Origin: Afipia sp.
Lineage (GTDB): Bacteria; Pseudomonadota; Alphaproteobacteria; Rhizobiales; Xanthobacteraceae
NCBI GenBank assembly: GCA_026400415.1
Contig: JAPLPA010000353.1
Coordinates: 1 to 5,480 of the forward strand
Length of the DNA stretch: 5,480 nt
Direction: 5' to 3'
How positions within the stretch are numbered: the stretch's first letter is position 1; each line of letters starts with the position of its first letter. Both the position numbers and the translations under genes were made by a program. The notes under the pieces are model-generated. The model saw only the letters and a list, made by a program, of their open reading frames with translations. It did no database searches and was not told the origin of the DNA. This document shows positions 1 through 4,956 of the stretch, one piece after another.

Positions 1-317
1 CAGTCAATAATCTCTCGACTGGAATCGCTATTGCGAAAATGATCTCGAAGGTCATCAAGAGTTTTCGCAAAAGCGTTCATTTCAATCGTAGTAGTGAGAA
101 CCAACTCGCAGAAATTCGTGGAGATGGTAGCACACTGACGATTGCGACGGACGGTGTATCGACCGTGCGAACACTCACCTGTCATTGTAGCGGCCTTAAA
201 CGCTTTGTTCAGGCTGTACACGTCAAGTGCGTTTCCGGGCCCGTCTGCCATCAGCCATTCGCCGATGTTTGTCATCAGCGGATGGCCGACTATTGCCTGG
301 TCTTCATATGTATCCAT
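1..317 (-). CDS. hypothetical protein, 3' end beyond the window (partial)
   Basis: The minus strand is open without a stop from ATG 317-315 to the window edge, giving at least 105 residues (begins MDTYEDQAIVGHPLM). The start has a good ribosome binding site, AAGGAG at about 4 nt, and a further AGGAGG lies just upstream. I recognise no family. Around residues 18-27 is the stretch IGEWLMADGP, which weakly resembles the W-(L/F)-x-(E/D)-N-x-P element shared by the two minus-strand proteins at 1139-1896. The middle contains four arginines and two cysteines between residues 48 and 70. It is the last visible gene of a minus-strand series and lies 125 nt downstream of the 193-aa gene. Plus-strand ORFs over the same stretch lack ribosome binding sites and are taken as shadows. 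The reading frame is seen directly; that it is a real gene is inferred from the ribosome binding site and orientation. Confidence 0.6.
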   Translation of the reverse strand, partial: MDTYEDQAIVGHPLMTNIGEWLMADGPGNALDVYSLNKAFKAATMTGECSHGRYTVRRNRQCATISTNFCELVLTTTIEMNAFAKTLDDLRDHFRNSDSSREIID

Positions 318-348
318 AGGACTCCTTTCGTCATTCCTCCTAAGAGGA

Positions 349-365
349 CGCAGCACCGTGCCGCG
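349..365 (-). promoter_or_regulatory. leader hairpin upstream of the partial gene
   Basis: Arms 349-355 and 359-365 pair with one G-U on the minus-strand RNA and a 3-nt loop. The hairpin lies about 20 nt upstream of the AAGGAG that serves the gene starting at 317. It could end the upstream transcript weakly (no T run follows) or shape the leader. Its role is not known. Confidence 0.25.
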
Positions 366-442
366 TGACAAAAGGTTATTCTTCGTGTGGCGTGTCCTGT
401 ATCTCGAAAAGACCGCAACGAATTATGTGAGAAAATCCCTTA

Positions 443-1024
443 CTAGCTTCGAGAACGTTTCCCCCGACGTTTTTTTGGAAACTTTGCGAGAATCCCTGAG
501 AGCATGTCGTGATCGATTGTAAGAAAATCTGATCGCTTCGCTAGGCATTTTCTTGCGCTCCGCAAAAGTACTGAATGCTTATTCGCGAGCGTAGGAATCG
601 ACGTGTATGCAAGAGCGCCGCTGACCGCTCCGGTACGAACCATATCTGAACAGATGTCGCTCACCGACGGCTTCGAGGTCGAGATTCGTCTATCAGACAC
701 GCCGAGAAAAAATTCTCGTTCGAGCTTGGGATTCCATTTTTTCTTTCGGACGGTGGATTTTTCATAAATAGCCCTTACGACCGCAGCCAATAGAAACTTC
801 CAGTGGTCACTATTTTTGCGATCTAGGCCGGACTCTTGGAATGCCCTTTTGAGACCAGGATTCTGATTATTCAGAGCAATCGTGTAGGGATCGATCAATA
901 ACGTTCCCCAATCTACGGTGGCCTGCTTAATCCAGGTGTACTCAAACTTAAGTCGCTTCAAGATATCGCGGCGTTCTTGTGCTGAACTTCGCGTTGCAGC
1001 CTTTTCATCGTCAGTTTTTGCCAT
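443..1024 (-). CDS. hypothetical basic protein, 193 aa
   Basis: Complete ORF from ATG 1024 to TAG 443. The start is preceded by GGAA at 6 nt inside a perfect 10-bp palindrome (GGAATATTCC, 1025-1034) that touches the start codon, so the ribosome binding site is modest. I recognise no named family. The protein is rich in Lys/Arg, with a charged N-terminus (1-25), a helical segment DHWKFLLAAVVRAIYE at 73-88, a basic KKKW at 94-97, and a C-terminal tail KKRRGKRSRS at 184-193. The order W...AI(Y/F)...KKKW...SDIC...AR recalls small DNA-associated hypothetical proteins of rhizobia, but this is only an impression. There is no signal peptide or membrane segment, so it is probably cytosolic and may bind nucleic acid. 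It is transcribed in the same direction as its neighbours, 114 nt after the preceding gene. Overlapping plus-strand ORFs are shadows. Confidence 0.65.
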   Translation of the reverse strand: MAKTDDEKAATRSSAQERRDILKRLKFEYTWIKQATVDWGTLLIDPYTIALNNQNPGLKRAFQESGLDRKNSDHWKFLLAAVVRAIYEKSTVRKKKWNPKLEREFFLGVSDRRISTSKPSVSDICSDMVRTGAVSGALAYTSIPTLANKHSVLLRSARKCLAKRSDFLTIDHDMLSGILAKFPKKRRGKRSRS

Positions 1025-1120
1025 GGAATATTCCGATACTTAGAATCCACCCCGAAACCTATTCTTCAGAACGATCGTCCAAATATTCATCTGGCTATCA
1101 TAGTGTCGTTCCTTCTGAAT

Positions 1121-1135
1121 GTTCGCTTCGCGAAC
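1121..1135. repeat. perfect 6-bp inverted repeat after the 136-aa gene
   Basis: GTTCGC-TTC-GCGAAC forms a perfect stem with a 3-nt loop, starting 3 nt beyond the stop codon of the minus-strand 136-aa gene. No T run follows on the minus strand, so it is not a classical terminator. It could protect the 3' end of the message, attenuate transcription, or act as an operator for the next gene. Confidence 0.4.
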
Positions 1136-1138
1136 GAT

Positions 1139-1549
1139 CTACGACCTGCATTCCGAATTTTTATCGTCGTGCTTTGCTCCGAACTGTTCCGCAAACACTC
1201 CCAGATAAATTTCACGATTGCGCAACCGCTTGCTGAAGTACGCTCGTGCTTTCTTGCTCACGATCATAACGTTGCTGACCGGACCTTTCACTCTGATTAG
1301 TCGACGACCTGTTCGAGCGTCATGAACGTCGGCATCATACTTCCCAACACGCTTCTTCAATCTCAGTGCTTTCCGAATGTCGTTACACTCAGCCAGTGTC
1401 TGCGGAGTGTTCTCTCTGAACCAACCAACAATATCGTTGCTCTCACCGCAATAAGCTGGTCGACGAATTGGCTGGACCTCTTTCCGTCGTGCCTTCTTCT
1501 TTGGTTGCTCGATGACGATCAATTCACCAGTAAATAAATTACGAGCCAT
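1139..1549 (-). CDS. hypothetical strongly basic protein, 136 aa
   Basis: Two adjacent ATG codons (1552 and 1549) could start this gene. I prefer 1549 because the GGAGG at 1561-1557 then lies 7 nt away, against 4 nt for the other. The start overlaps the stop of the upstream acidic gene (TGATG), which points to translational coupling. The protein has about 32 Lys/Arg against about 16 Asp/Glu, with a basic patch KKKARRK near residues 17-23 and another around 80-110 (ARTGRRLIRVKG, KRLRNRE). Residues 40-49 (IVGWFRENTP, then ECND) resemble residues 29-38 of the upstream gene product (VVEWLKENKP, then EMNE). No family is recognised and there is no signal peptide. A nucleic-acid-binding or toxin-like role in partnership with the acidic neighbour is possible but is inference only. 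Confidence 0.65.
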   Translation of the reverse strand: MARNLFTGELIVIEQPKKKARRKEVQPIRRPAYCGESNDIVGWFRENTPQTLAECNDIRKALRLKKRVGKYDADVHDARTGRRLIRVKGPVSNVMIVSKKARAYFSKRLRNREIYLGVFAEQFGAKHDDKNSECRS

Positions 1550-1896
1550 CATGCAACCTCCGCTGCATGACGTTCCATCGTGTTCAGTTCTTCCTTCAAG
1601 CCATCCAACAGATCCAACATGTACTGACGCATCGTTTCATCTAGCGACAGCACGTCTTCACCTGTGCAGATCATCAACTCGTTCTTCCAACGCATAGAAC
1701 GATATCGATCACCTTCGACATCATCTTGAATATCCCAATCAACGATTAAACGAATTAACTCGTTCATTTCATCCTCGTTGCTTGGCTTATTCTCCTTCAA
1801 CCATTCAACGACTTCCGTTACCTCTGACAGCAAATCTACTTCAACATAGTCCTGATATTCTTCATCGATTCCATCTCCATAAAAGCCATTCAACAT
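1549..1896 (-). CDS. hypothetical strongly acidic protein, 115 aa
   Basis: Starts at ATG 1896 with GGAG about 8 nt upstream and ends in a TGA that overlaps the start of the next gene. About 32 Asp/Glu against 10 Lys/Arg give a net charge near -22 over 115 residues. It is probably mostly helical: VVEWLKENKP at 29-38 followed by an E/D-rich helix, and a C-terminal amphipathic stretch MLDLLDGLKEELNTMERH at 93-110. No cysteine pair, signal peptide or membrane segment is seen. I do not recognise a family. The coupling to a strongly basic partner, together with a shared W-(L/F)-x-E-N-x-P motif, suggests the two arose by duplication or act as a pair. An antitoxin, a chaperone for the basic protein, or a DNA-mimic are all conceivable and untested. 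Confidence 0.65.
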   Translation of the reverse strand: MLNGFYGDGIDEEYQDYVEVDLLSEVTEVVEWLKENKPSNEDEMNELIRLIVDWDIQDDVEGDRYRSMRWKNELMICTGEDVLSLDETMRQYMLDLLDGLKEELNTMERHAAEVA

Positions 1897-1926
1897 CGTT
1901 TCTCTCCAAATAAAACCAACACCGAA

Positions 1927-2067
1927 ATGATGCTGGTCAATTACTTAGAGGCGTGGATGGCTATTGATGGGGACGCTGCGAATAAATCGAGACCAACACA
2001 CATGGGAGTAATCTCAACCACTGTGAACGATACGAAGAGTGTCAGAGAGGGTAGAACGTGGTTCTAA
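1927..2067 (+). CDS. possible small ORF, 46 aa
   Basis: An ORF with two adjacent ATG codons (1927, 1930) runs to TAA 2067. The product starts MMLVNYLEAWMAIDGDAANK and ends VREGRTWF, with soluble, protein-like composition. It is divergent from the 115-aa gene. No convincing ribosome binding site precedes it, and its 3' end coincides with the palindrome at 2052-2066. It may be chance; I give it as a candidate because the composition is balanced and the region is otherwise empty. Confidence 0.25.
   Translation: MMLVNYLEAWMAIDGDAANKSRPTHMGVISTTVNDTKSVREGRTWF
2052..2066. promoter_or_regulatory. palindrome TAGAAC-N3-GTTCTA, possible operator
   Basis: Two perfect 6-nt half-sites in inverted orientation are separated by 3 nt, about 155 nt upstream of the minus-strand gene starting at 1896. 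The form is that of a dimeric repressor site. It resembles but does not match a LexA box: the Gram-positive box has GAAC-N4-GTTC and the alphaproteobacterial SOS box is the direct repeat GTTC-N7-GTTC. The bound regulator is not known. Confidence 0.3.
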
Positions 2068-2171
2068 TTATTTTGGACAATATTCTAAATAAGGCTGAGA
2101 ATCGATTTTCGAATCACCTTGATATTAAACTGAGGACTTGCACTCTAAACGGAACTTGATTCATCAGATGT

Positions 2172-2191
2172 TCGTACAGGCCTATGTACGA
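2172..2191 (-). repeat. 7-bp inverted repeat over the stop codon of the HUH gene
   Basis: TCGTACA-ggccta-TGTACGA is a perfect inverted repeat with a 6-nt spacer. The TAG stop of the minus-strand Rep-like gene (2184-2182) lies in its loop. No T run follows on the minus strand. It may stabilise the 3' end of the message or be a protein-binding site. Confidence 0.4.
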
Positions 2192-2745
2192 TATTTAGCT
2201 TCCAGAACGCTTGCCTCAGCGACGAATGCATCGGTCCAAGAAATAAAGGCGCGCTTAGACCGGACCTTTCCGGAATAGGTCACCCATGGCGCAGTCGCGC
2301 TGAACTGGATATCCATTGACGGGACAGACCATGAACTTTTATTCCAACTTTCGCGAACGAGCTGTCGGAATTTAACCTCAACGACCTGTGCTGGTCTTTC
2401 CAAAGTCAGATGTGAGTGCCAAGTCCGATCGTCTCCCTTTTCAAGGAACACGATTCGACGGATCCTCACGCCAAAACGGGTCGAAGAGTTCCCAAAAATA
2501 CTTCGGTCAAGCCGATTGCCGAAACCGACCAGCTCGTTCCGGCTTATTTCCTCAGTCAACTTTTCGAAAGAGCCAGCGGCGTTGCGCAGTTGCTCTTTAA
2601 AATTTAGGGAAACGGCGACGATAGAAGTCCAATCGGTAACATCCATGATCGGCGAAGACAGCAGGGCTTCAGAGAGCACCTTGGCTGACGGAGGCGCTAC
2701 GGGGGGAAGCTTGAGCTTTTTTGGCTTGATTGGCTTTTTTACCAT
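2182..2745 (-). CDS. HUH-endonuclease-like rolling-circle replication protein, 187 aa
   Basis: Three motifs appear in the order typical of HUH rolling-circle initiators. Motif I is a hydrophobic strand, SIVAVSLNFK (41-50). Motif II is the metal-binding His-x-His in DDRTWHSHLTLERP (105-118; His110 and His112). Motif III is Tyr-x-x-Lys, YSGK (157-160), with Tyr157 the likely nucleophile. Between motifs I and II, FGNRLDR and RIRRIVFLEKG match the spacing of plasmid and rhizobial-island Rep-like proteins, in which W....W follows motif II, as seen here at 134 and 139. Such proteins nick one strand at an origin and stay bound through the tyrosine. The length suits the small single-domain form, with a Pro/Lys-rich N-terminal tail (1-20). 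The ribosome binding site before ATG 2745 is weak. The gene is divergent from the DUF6641-like gene, an arrangement suggesting an integrated replicon. The family call is recognition from motifs, not a database search. Confidence 0.65.
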   Translation of the reverse strand: MVKKPIKPKKLKLPPVAPPSAKVLSEALLSSPIMDVTDWTSIVAVSLNFKEQLRNAAGSFEKLTEEISRNELVGFGNRLDRSIFGNSSTRFGVRIRRIVFLEKGDDRTWHSHLTLERPAQVVEVKFRQLVRESWNKSSWSVPSMDIQFSATAPWVTYSGKVRSKRAFISWTDAFVAEASVLEAKYRT

Positions 2746-2916
2746 CCGGCATTTTATCGCGATTCGACTTCTTTGTATTTAGTGGGGAAATTCGACCACC
2801 GAGTTGGGACTCGAATAATTACCCAAGCTCTATATAGGCAAAAAGCCGTGCCGACAGCGTTGCCCTTTGGATCAATTGAGGGGATGCCGCGCCCACTTTC
2901 AACGTGGGAGCTAGAC
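2746..2916. promoter_or_regulatory. divergent intergenic region with nested hairpins
   Basis: This 171-nt gap separates the divergent HUH gene and DUF6641-like gene and must carry both promoters. Two competing inverted repeats overlap: ATTCGA (2790-2795) with TCGAAT (2811-2816), and CGAGT (2800-2804) with ACTCG (2809-2813; loop TGGG). A weak plus-strand promoter could be TTGGGA (2804-2809) with TCTATA (2829-2834), but the 19-nt spacing is long. Hairpins beside a Rep gene can mark a nick site; this is inference. Confidence 0.3.
2892..2908 (+). promoter_or_regulatory. hairpin covering the ribosome binding site of the DUF6641-like gene
   Basis: CCCAC (2892-2896) and GTGGG (2904-2908) form a perfect 5-bp stem with a 7-nt loop. 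The 3' arm supplies most of the Shine-Dalgarno GGGAG (2906-2910), 6 nt before ATG 2917. In the message this would hide the ribosome binding site, so translation may depend on opening the stem. It also supports the choice of 2917 as the start. Confidence 0.35.
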
Positions 2917-3324
2917 ATGGAAGCCAAATCGACAATTTCTCTAGTCTCGGTTCAGAAGCCTTCTGCAAATACCCCGATCCTGCAACGTCGCAACAAATTT
3001 GCTGCAAGCATTGATCAGCAGATTGTGAAGATCGGGTCGTTCCGCGAAGGAAATCGCATCTCTCGGGAGCAGTTCTGGGTGGATGGAAGTGGAGCAATCT
3101 TTTTCCAGCTGCGATACGGCAAACAACCACTCGAACTCCAGAAGGGTAAAAGCACCCTGAAGGCAAATGCCGGCGCCAATGCTTGGGACGACCTCGTTGC
3201 GCAGCTCGACGAGATCAAAACAATCACGGTCGCCGGTGGCTTGGACGACGCGCTATCCGCGTGTGCGAATTCTGTCCGCGCAAACTTTAAGGCTGCGAAG
3301 GACAAGAAATCGGCGAAGGCTTAG
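2917..3324 (+). CDS. DUF6641-like conserved hypothetical protein, 135 aa
   Basis: I place the start at ATG 2917, where GGGAG lies 6 nt upstream. The frame is open back to 2773, but the extra N-terminal 48 residues lack a ribosome binding site and do not look conserved. The protein begins MEAKSTISLVSVQKP and carries ILQRRNKFAASIDQQI (about 21-36), then a Trp-containing strand region QFWVDGSGAIFFQLRYG (about 52-68), then LELQKGKST, a helix WDDLVAQLDEIKT, and a Lys/Ala-rich tail. The order RRNK..A..I..QI, W..DG....LRYG, LEL.KGK and LDEIK..v..G.LD matches small proteins of unknown function (DUF6641) that I recall from Bradyrhizobium islands. It is probably cytosolic and its role is unknown. It is divergent from the HUH gene and closed by a strong terminator. 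Family assignment is from memory of the pattern. Confidence 0.65.
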   Translation: MEAKSTISLVSVQKPSANTPILQRRNKFAASIDQQIVKIGSFREGNRISREQFWVDGSGAIFFQLRYGKQPLELQKGKSTLKANAGANAWDDLVAQLDEIKTITVAGGLDDALSACANSVRANFKAAKDKKSAKA

Positions 3325-3344
3325 GCCGTGACTGGGAACAGGTG

Positions 3345-3372
3345 GCCGGAAGGGAAACCTTCCGGCTATTTT
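3345..3372 (+). terminator. intrinsic terminator with GAAA tetraloop
   Basis: A perfect 9-bp G/C-rich stem (GCCGGAAGG, 3345-3353, with CCTTCCGGC, 3358-3366) closes on a GAAA tetraloop and is followed by TATTTT (3367-3372). It lies 21 nt after the stop of the DUF6641-like gene and ends that transcript. The last base of its stem is also the last base of the stop codon of the convergent HTH pseudogene. Confidence 0.85.
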
Positions 3373-3581
3373 GCGCGCTTTGCTGGCTTCTTCAGCAGCT
3401 CGGCACCTTCAACTCCGAGAATGTCAGCGATCAGCCCAAGAATTTCGAGGCCAACATAAGCCTCGCGGTTTTCGAGCGTGCTGACGTAGCCTCAGTCAAT
3501 TCCGGCTCTATGAGCAAGCCCTTCTTGCGAGAGTCCCTTCGCTCCGAGCGGTTTGACTGGGCTCTCGATGACGAATGCCAT
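3366..3581 (-). pseudogene. Xre/Cro-CI type HTH regulator broken by an in-frame TGA
   Basis: Read on the minus strand from ATG 3581 to TAG 3366, 72 codons give an Xre-type HTH product with one internal stop. Residues 15-29 read KGLSQEGLAHRAGID, helices 2-3 of the fold. Codon 30 is TGA (3494-3492), where the family usually has Arg in I-D-R-x-Y. The frame then continues GYVSTLENREAYVGLE and on through IADILGVEGAELLKKP to a basic end. CGA to TGA is a single transition, so one base change explains the break. Residues 4-14 (VIESPVKPLGA) do not form the expected first helix and contain two prolines, which suggests a second lesion or small indels. The intact form would be a short DNA-binding repressor, possibly for this element. 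The plus-strand ORF over this stretch is a shadow. Read-through or a sequencing error cannot be excluded. Confidence 0.8.
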
Positions 3582-3637
3582 GGATACCTAAGAGGTTCAG
3601 TTTAGCATTTTCTGCCGTAGCCGATGTATCAATTGGG

Positions 3638-3694
3638 ATGTCTGCTTCACACCCGAGAGCGGACATCACTGACTAGGTCGGACATGTCTGCTTC
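3638..3694. repeat. 11-bp direct repeat ATGTCTGCTTC, two copies
   Basis: Exact copies lie at 3638-3648 and 3684-3694, with an inverted near-copy AGCGGACAT (3658-3666) between them and another AGCGGACAT at 3872-3880. The motif is a dispersed short repeat that I associate with intergenic DNA of Bradyrhizobium relatives. Function unknown. Confidence 0.5.
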
Positions 3695-3802
3695 TCTAAT
3701 CGGCCATTTGAGGTCAAGCACTTTCAGACTATCCACCACTGCAGTGTCGATGTCGCTCACGGGCTCGCGCTTCTCTTCGGAATCGGCACCAAGGCCCTTC
3801 CA
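3647..3802 (-). pseudogene. gene-like fragment without a proper start
   Basis: A 51-codon open frame on the minus strand follows a TAA at 3805-3803 and ends in TGA 3649-3647. It has no ATG; GTG 3760 would be the first usable start and has no good ribosome binding site. The product includes EPVSDIDTAVVDSLKVLDLK and then WPIREADMSDLVSDVRSRV. I have an impression of similar short stretches (SLK.LD....PIREAD..DVRF) recurring in rhizobial intergenic DNA, often next to GGACAT repeats. It is best seen as a remnant or a conserved repeat that is read as protein by accident. Confidence 0.3.
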
Positions 3803-3900
3803 TTATGGGATTCGAGGACGAGGCGGAACAATCTTTGTGTCGGCCTTGCTGTTAGGGTAACGGCAGGTCCAAGCGGACATACGAACTCACCTCATCCATC

Positions 3901-3935
3901 GTCCCGCGAGGGACATCATTCCACCGCTGGGTGGA
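3901..3935. repeat. two tandem tight hairpins downstream of the transposase
   Basis: GTCCC-GCGA-GGGAC (3901-3914) and TCCACC-GCTG-GGTGGA (3920-3935) are both perfect with 4-nt loops, and lie 41 and 62 nt beyond the transposase stop on its downstream side. They may end the transposase transcript, belong to the IS right end, or be a palindromic repeat used as the insertion target. IS110 elements are known to favour such REP-like targets. Confidence 0.45.
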
Positions 3936-3975
3936 TCTCGGGCTTTCTCCTATCGCAATTGATCCGGGACAACCT

Positions 3976-4956
3976 TCATGCCGCCGCGACCTCCCGGGTC
4001 CAACGGAACTCAGTGCCATCAACCCATATGCGGTGCATGATCACGGCCAACCGGCGCGCCAAGGCCACGATCGCCTTCTTCATTCCACGACGCTTGGCGA
4101 TCTGCATCGCCCAAGCCTTGAGCCATGACCACTTTTTTGAATGCATCATGCTCTGGGCCGCTTCGTAGAGCATGACCCGCATCATCTCATCTCCGCAGCG
4201 TGATATTCTGCCGCTCCATTCCACCTCGCCCGATTGATACTTGGCGCACGTCAGCCCAAACACCGCCCCGACTGACTTGGATTTATGGAAGCGCGCTGGA
4301 ACGTCAACAGTGGCGCGATAGGTCAGCGACACCACGGGGCCAACCCCAGGCACCGTCATCAGTCGCCGGCACACCTCATCGTCCCGAACGATAGCCAGCA
4401 GGCGGCGATGCTGGATGACGAACTGCTCGCGCAGCACTCGCCGGACGACCAGCAGCGGCTCAACCAGCTCAGCCAGGTCAGGCAAATTCTCGACTAGCTC
4501 CTTGATGCGGGCCTCGAACCTCACCGCTCCAACCATCCCGACTTTGAGACCGAAGTTGCGTAACGTACCGCGCAAGTCGTTATCGATGGCGATCGCCTTC
4601 GACTGCAGCAGCTTGCGATGCGTCAACAGCATTCGCAGTTTCTGGCTGCGTAACGTCTTCACATGGACAGGACGGTAAAGCCCAACCCGCATCATCTGCG
4701 CAATGCCGCGCGCATCGTTGCGGTCGGTCTTGTTGATCTGCGCCTTCAACACCGCCCTCATGTGCCGCGTCTCGACACAGATCATCGGCAGGCCCGCTTC
4801 GGCGAGAACGCTGAACAGCCATTGCGACATTGGCCCGGCTTCCAACCCAATTCGTTCGCTCGCTACCTTCACTTCCCGCACGATCCTGCCTGTGTCATCC
4901 ACAATGCAGATACTGGTCTCCTTGACTGATACGTCTAGTCCGGCAAAATGGTCCAT
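3976..4956 (-). CDS. IS110-family transposase, 326 aa
   Basis: A DEDD-type recombinase that excises and inserts its element through a circular form. The N-terminal RuvC-like domain shows Asp8 in FAGLDVS, Glu62 in CVETRH, and Asp78/Asp81 in NKTDRNDARGIAQ. The C-terminal Transposase_20 domain has the helix-hairpin-helix-like TVPGVGPVVSLTY (201-213), then FGLTCAKYQSGEVEWSGRIS, with Ser252 in the G-R-I-S-x-x-G motif as the probable catalytic serine. The helices between the two domains (about 100-190) are present, and the length is normal for the family, so the gene looks complete. The start ATG 4956 has AGAAGGAG 9 nt upstream. That ribosome binding site lies within a folded leader (4957-5027) which could modulate expression. 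The several plus-strand ORFs and one minus-strand ORF over this stretch are shadows. The enzyme acts on DNA in the cytoplasm with a bridge RNA guide, as established for IS621. Confidence 0.93.
   Translation of the reverse strand: MDHFAGLDVSVKETSICIVDDTGRIVREVKVASERIGLEAGPMSQWLFSVLAEAGLPMICVETRHMRAVLKAQINKTDRNDARGIAQMMRVGLYRPVHVKTLRSQKLRMLLTHRKLLQSKAIAIDNDLRGTLRNFGLKVGMVGAVRFEARIKELVENLPDLAELVEPLLVVRRVLREQFVIQHRRLLAIVRDDEVCRRLMTVPGVGPVVSLTYRATVDVPARFHKSKSVGAVFGLTCAKYQSGEVEWSGRISRCGDEMMRVMLYEAAQSMMHSKKWSWLKAWAMQIAKRRGMKKAIVALARRLAVIMHRIWVDGTEFRWTREVAAA

Larger units (their letters stand above)
1897..2181. other. intergenic region between the Rep-like gene and the acidic/basic pair
   Basis: About 285 nt with no well-supported gene apart from the doubtful small ORF at 1927-2067. 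It holds a perfect palindrome (2052-2066) followed by an A/T-rich stretch (2065-2095). It probably contains the promoter for the minus-strand genes starting at 1896, but I could not identify convincing -35/-10 boxes. Confidence 0.4.
3582..3975. other. decayed gene-poor stretch between HTH pseudogene and IS110 transposase
   Basis: Nearly 400 nt without an intact gene. It contains four copies of AGC(G/A)GACAT in either orientation (3638-3646, 3658-3666, 3684-3692, 3872-3880), a minus-strand gene fragment (3802-3647), and two tight hairpins just past the transposase stop (3901-3935). The plus-strand 78-codon ORF starting at 3624 has no ribosome binding site and Arg/Ser-rich composition; I regard it as spurious. 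Part of this stretch must belong to the IS right end, but I cannot fix the junction. Confidence 0.5.

Noticed and set aside
39..522. Two overlapping plus-strand ORFs (109 and 126 codons) at the left end
   Set aside because: They lack ribosome binding sites, are Cys/His/Arg-rich and irregular, and lie opposite a minus-strand frame with a good start at 317 and the end of the 193-aa gene.
1121..1135. Intrinsic terminator after the 136-aa gene
   Set aside because: The stem is good but no T run follows on the minus strand, so it is listed only as an inverted repeat.
2052..2066. SOS (LexA) box
   Set aside because: Spacing does not fit: the Gram-positive box needs 4 nt between GAAC and GTTC, and the alphaproteobacterial box is a direct GTTC-N7-GTTC repeat.
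2773..2916. N-terminal 48-residue extension of the DUF6641-like protein from ATG 2773
   Set aside because: No ribosome binding site at 2773, the extension covers the promoter region, and the ATG at 2917 has GGGAG at ideal spacing.
2819..3305. Three minus-strand ORFs opposite the DUF6641-like gene
   Set aside because: They are shadows of the plus-strand gene, which has the strong ribosome binding site, recognisable motifs and terminator.
3638..3694. CRISPR array
   Set aside because: Only two 11-bp direct copies with one spacer-like gap, too short and too few, and no cas gene nearby.
3624..3860. 78-codon plus-strand ORF between the HTH pseudogene and the IS
   Set aside because: No ribosome binding site, Ser/Arg-rich composition, and it spans repeats and the opposite-strand gene fragment.
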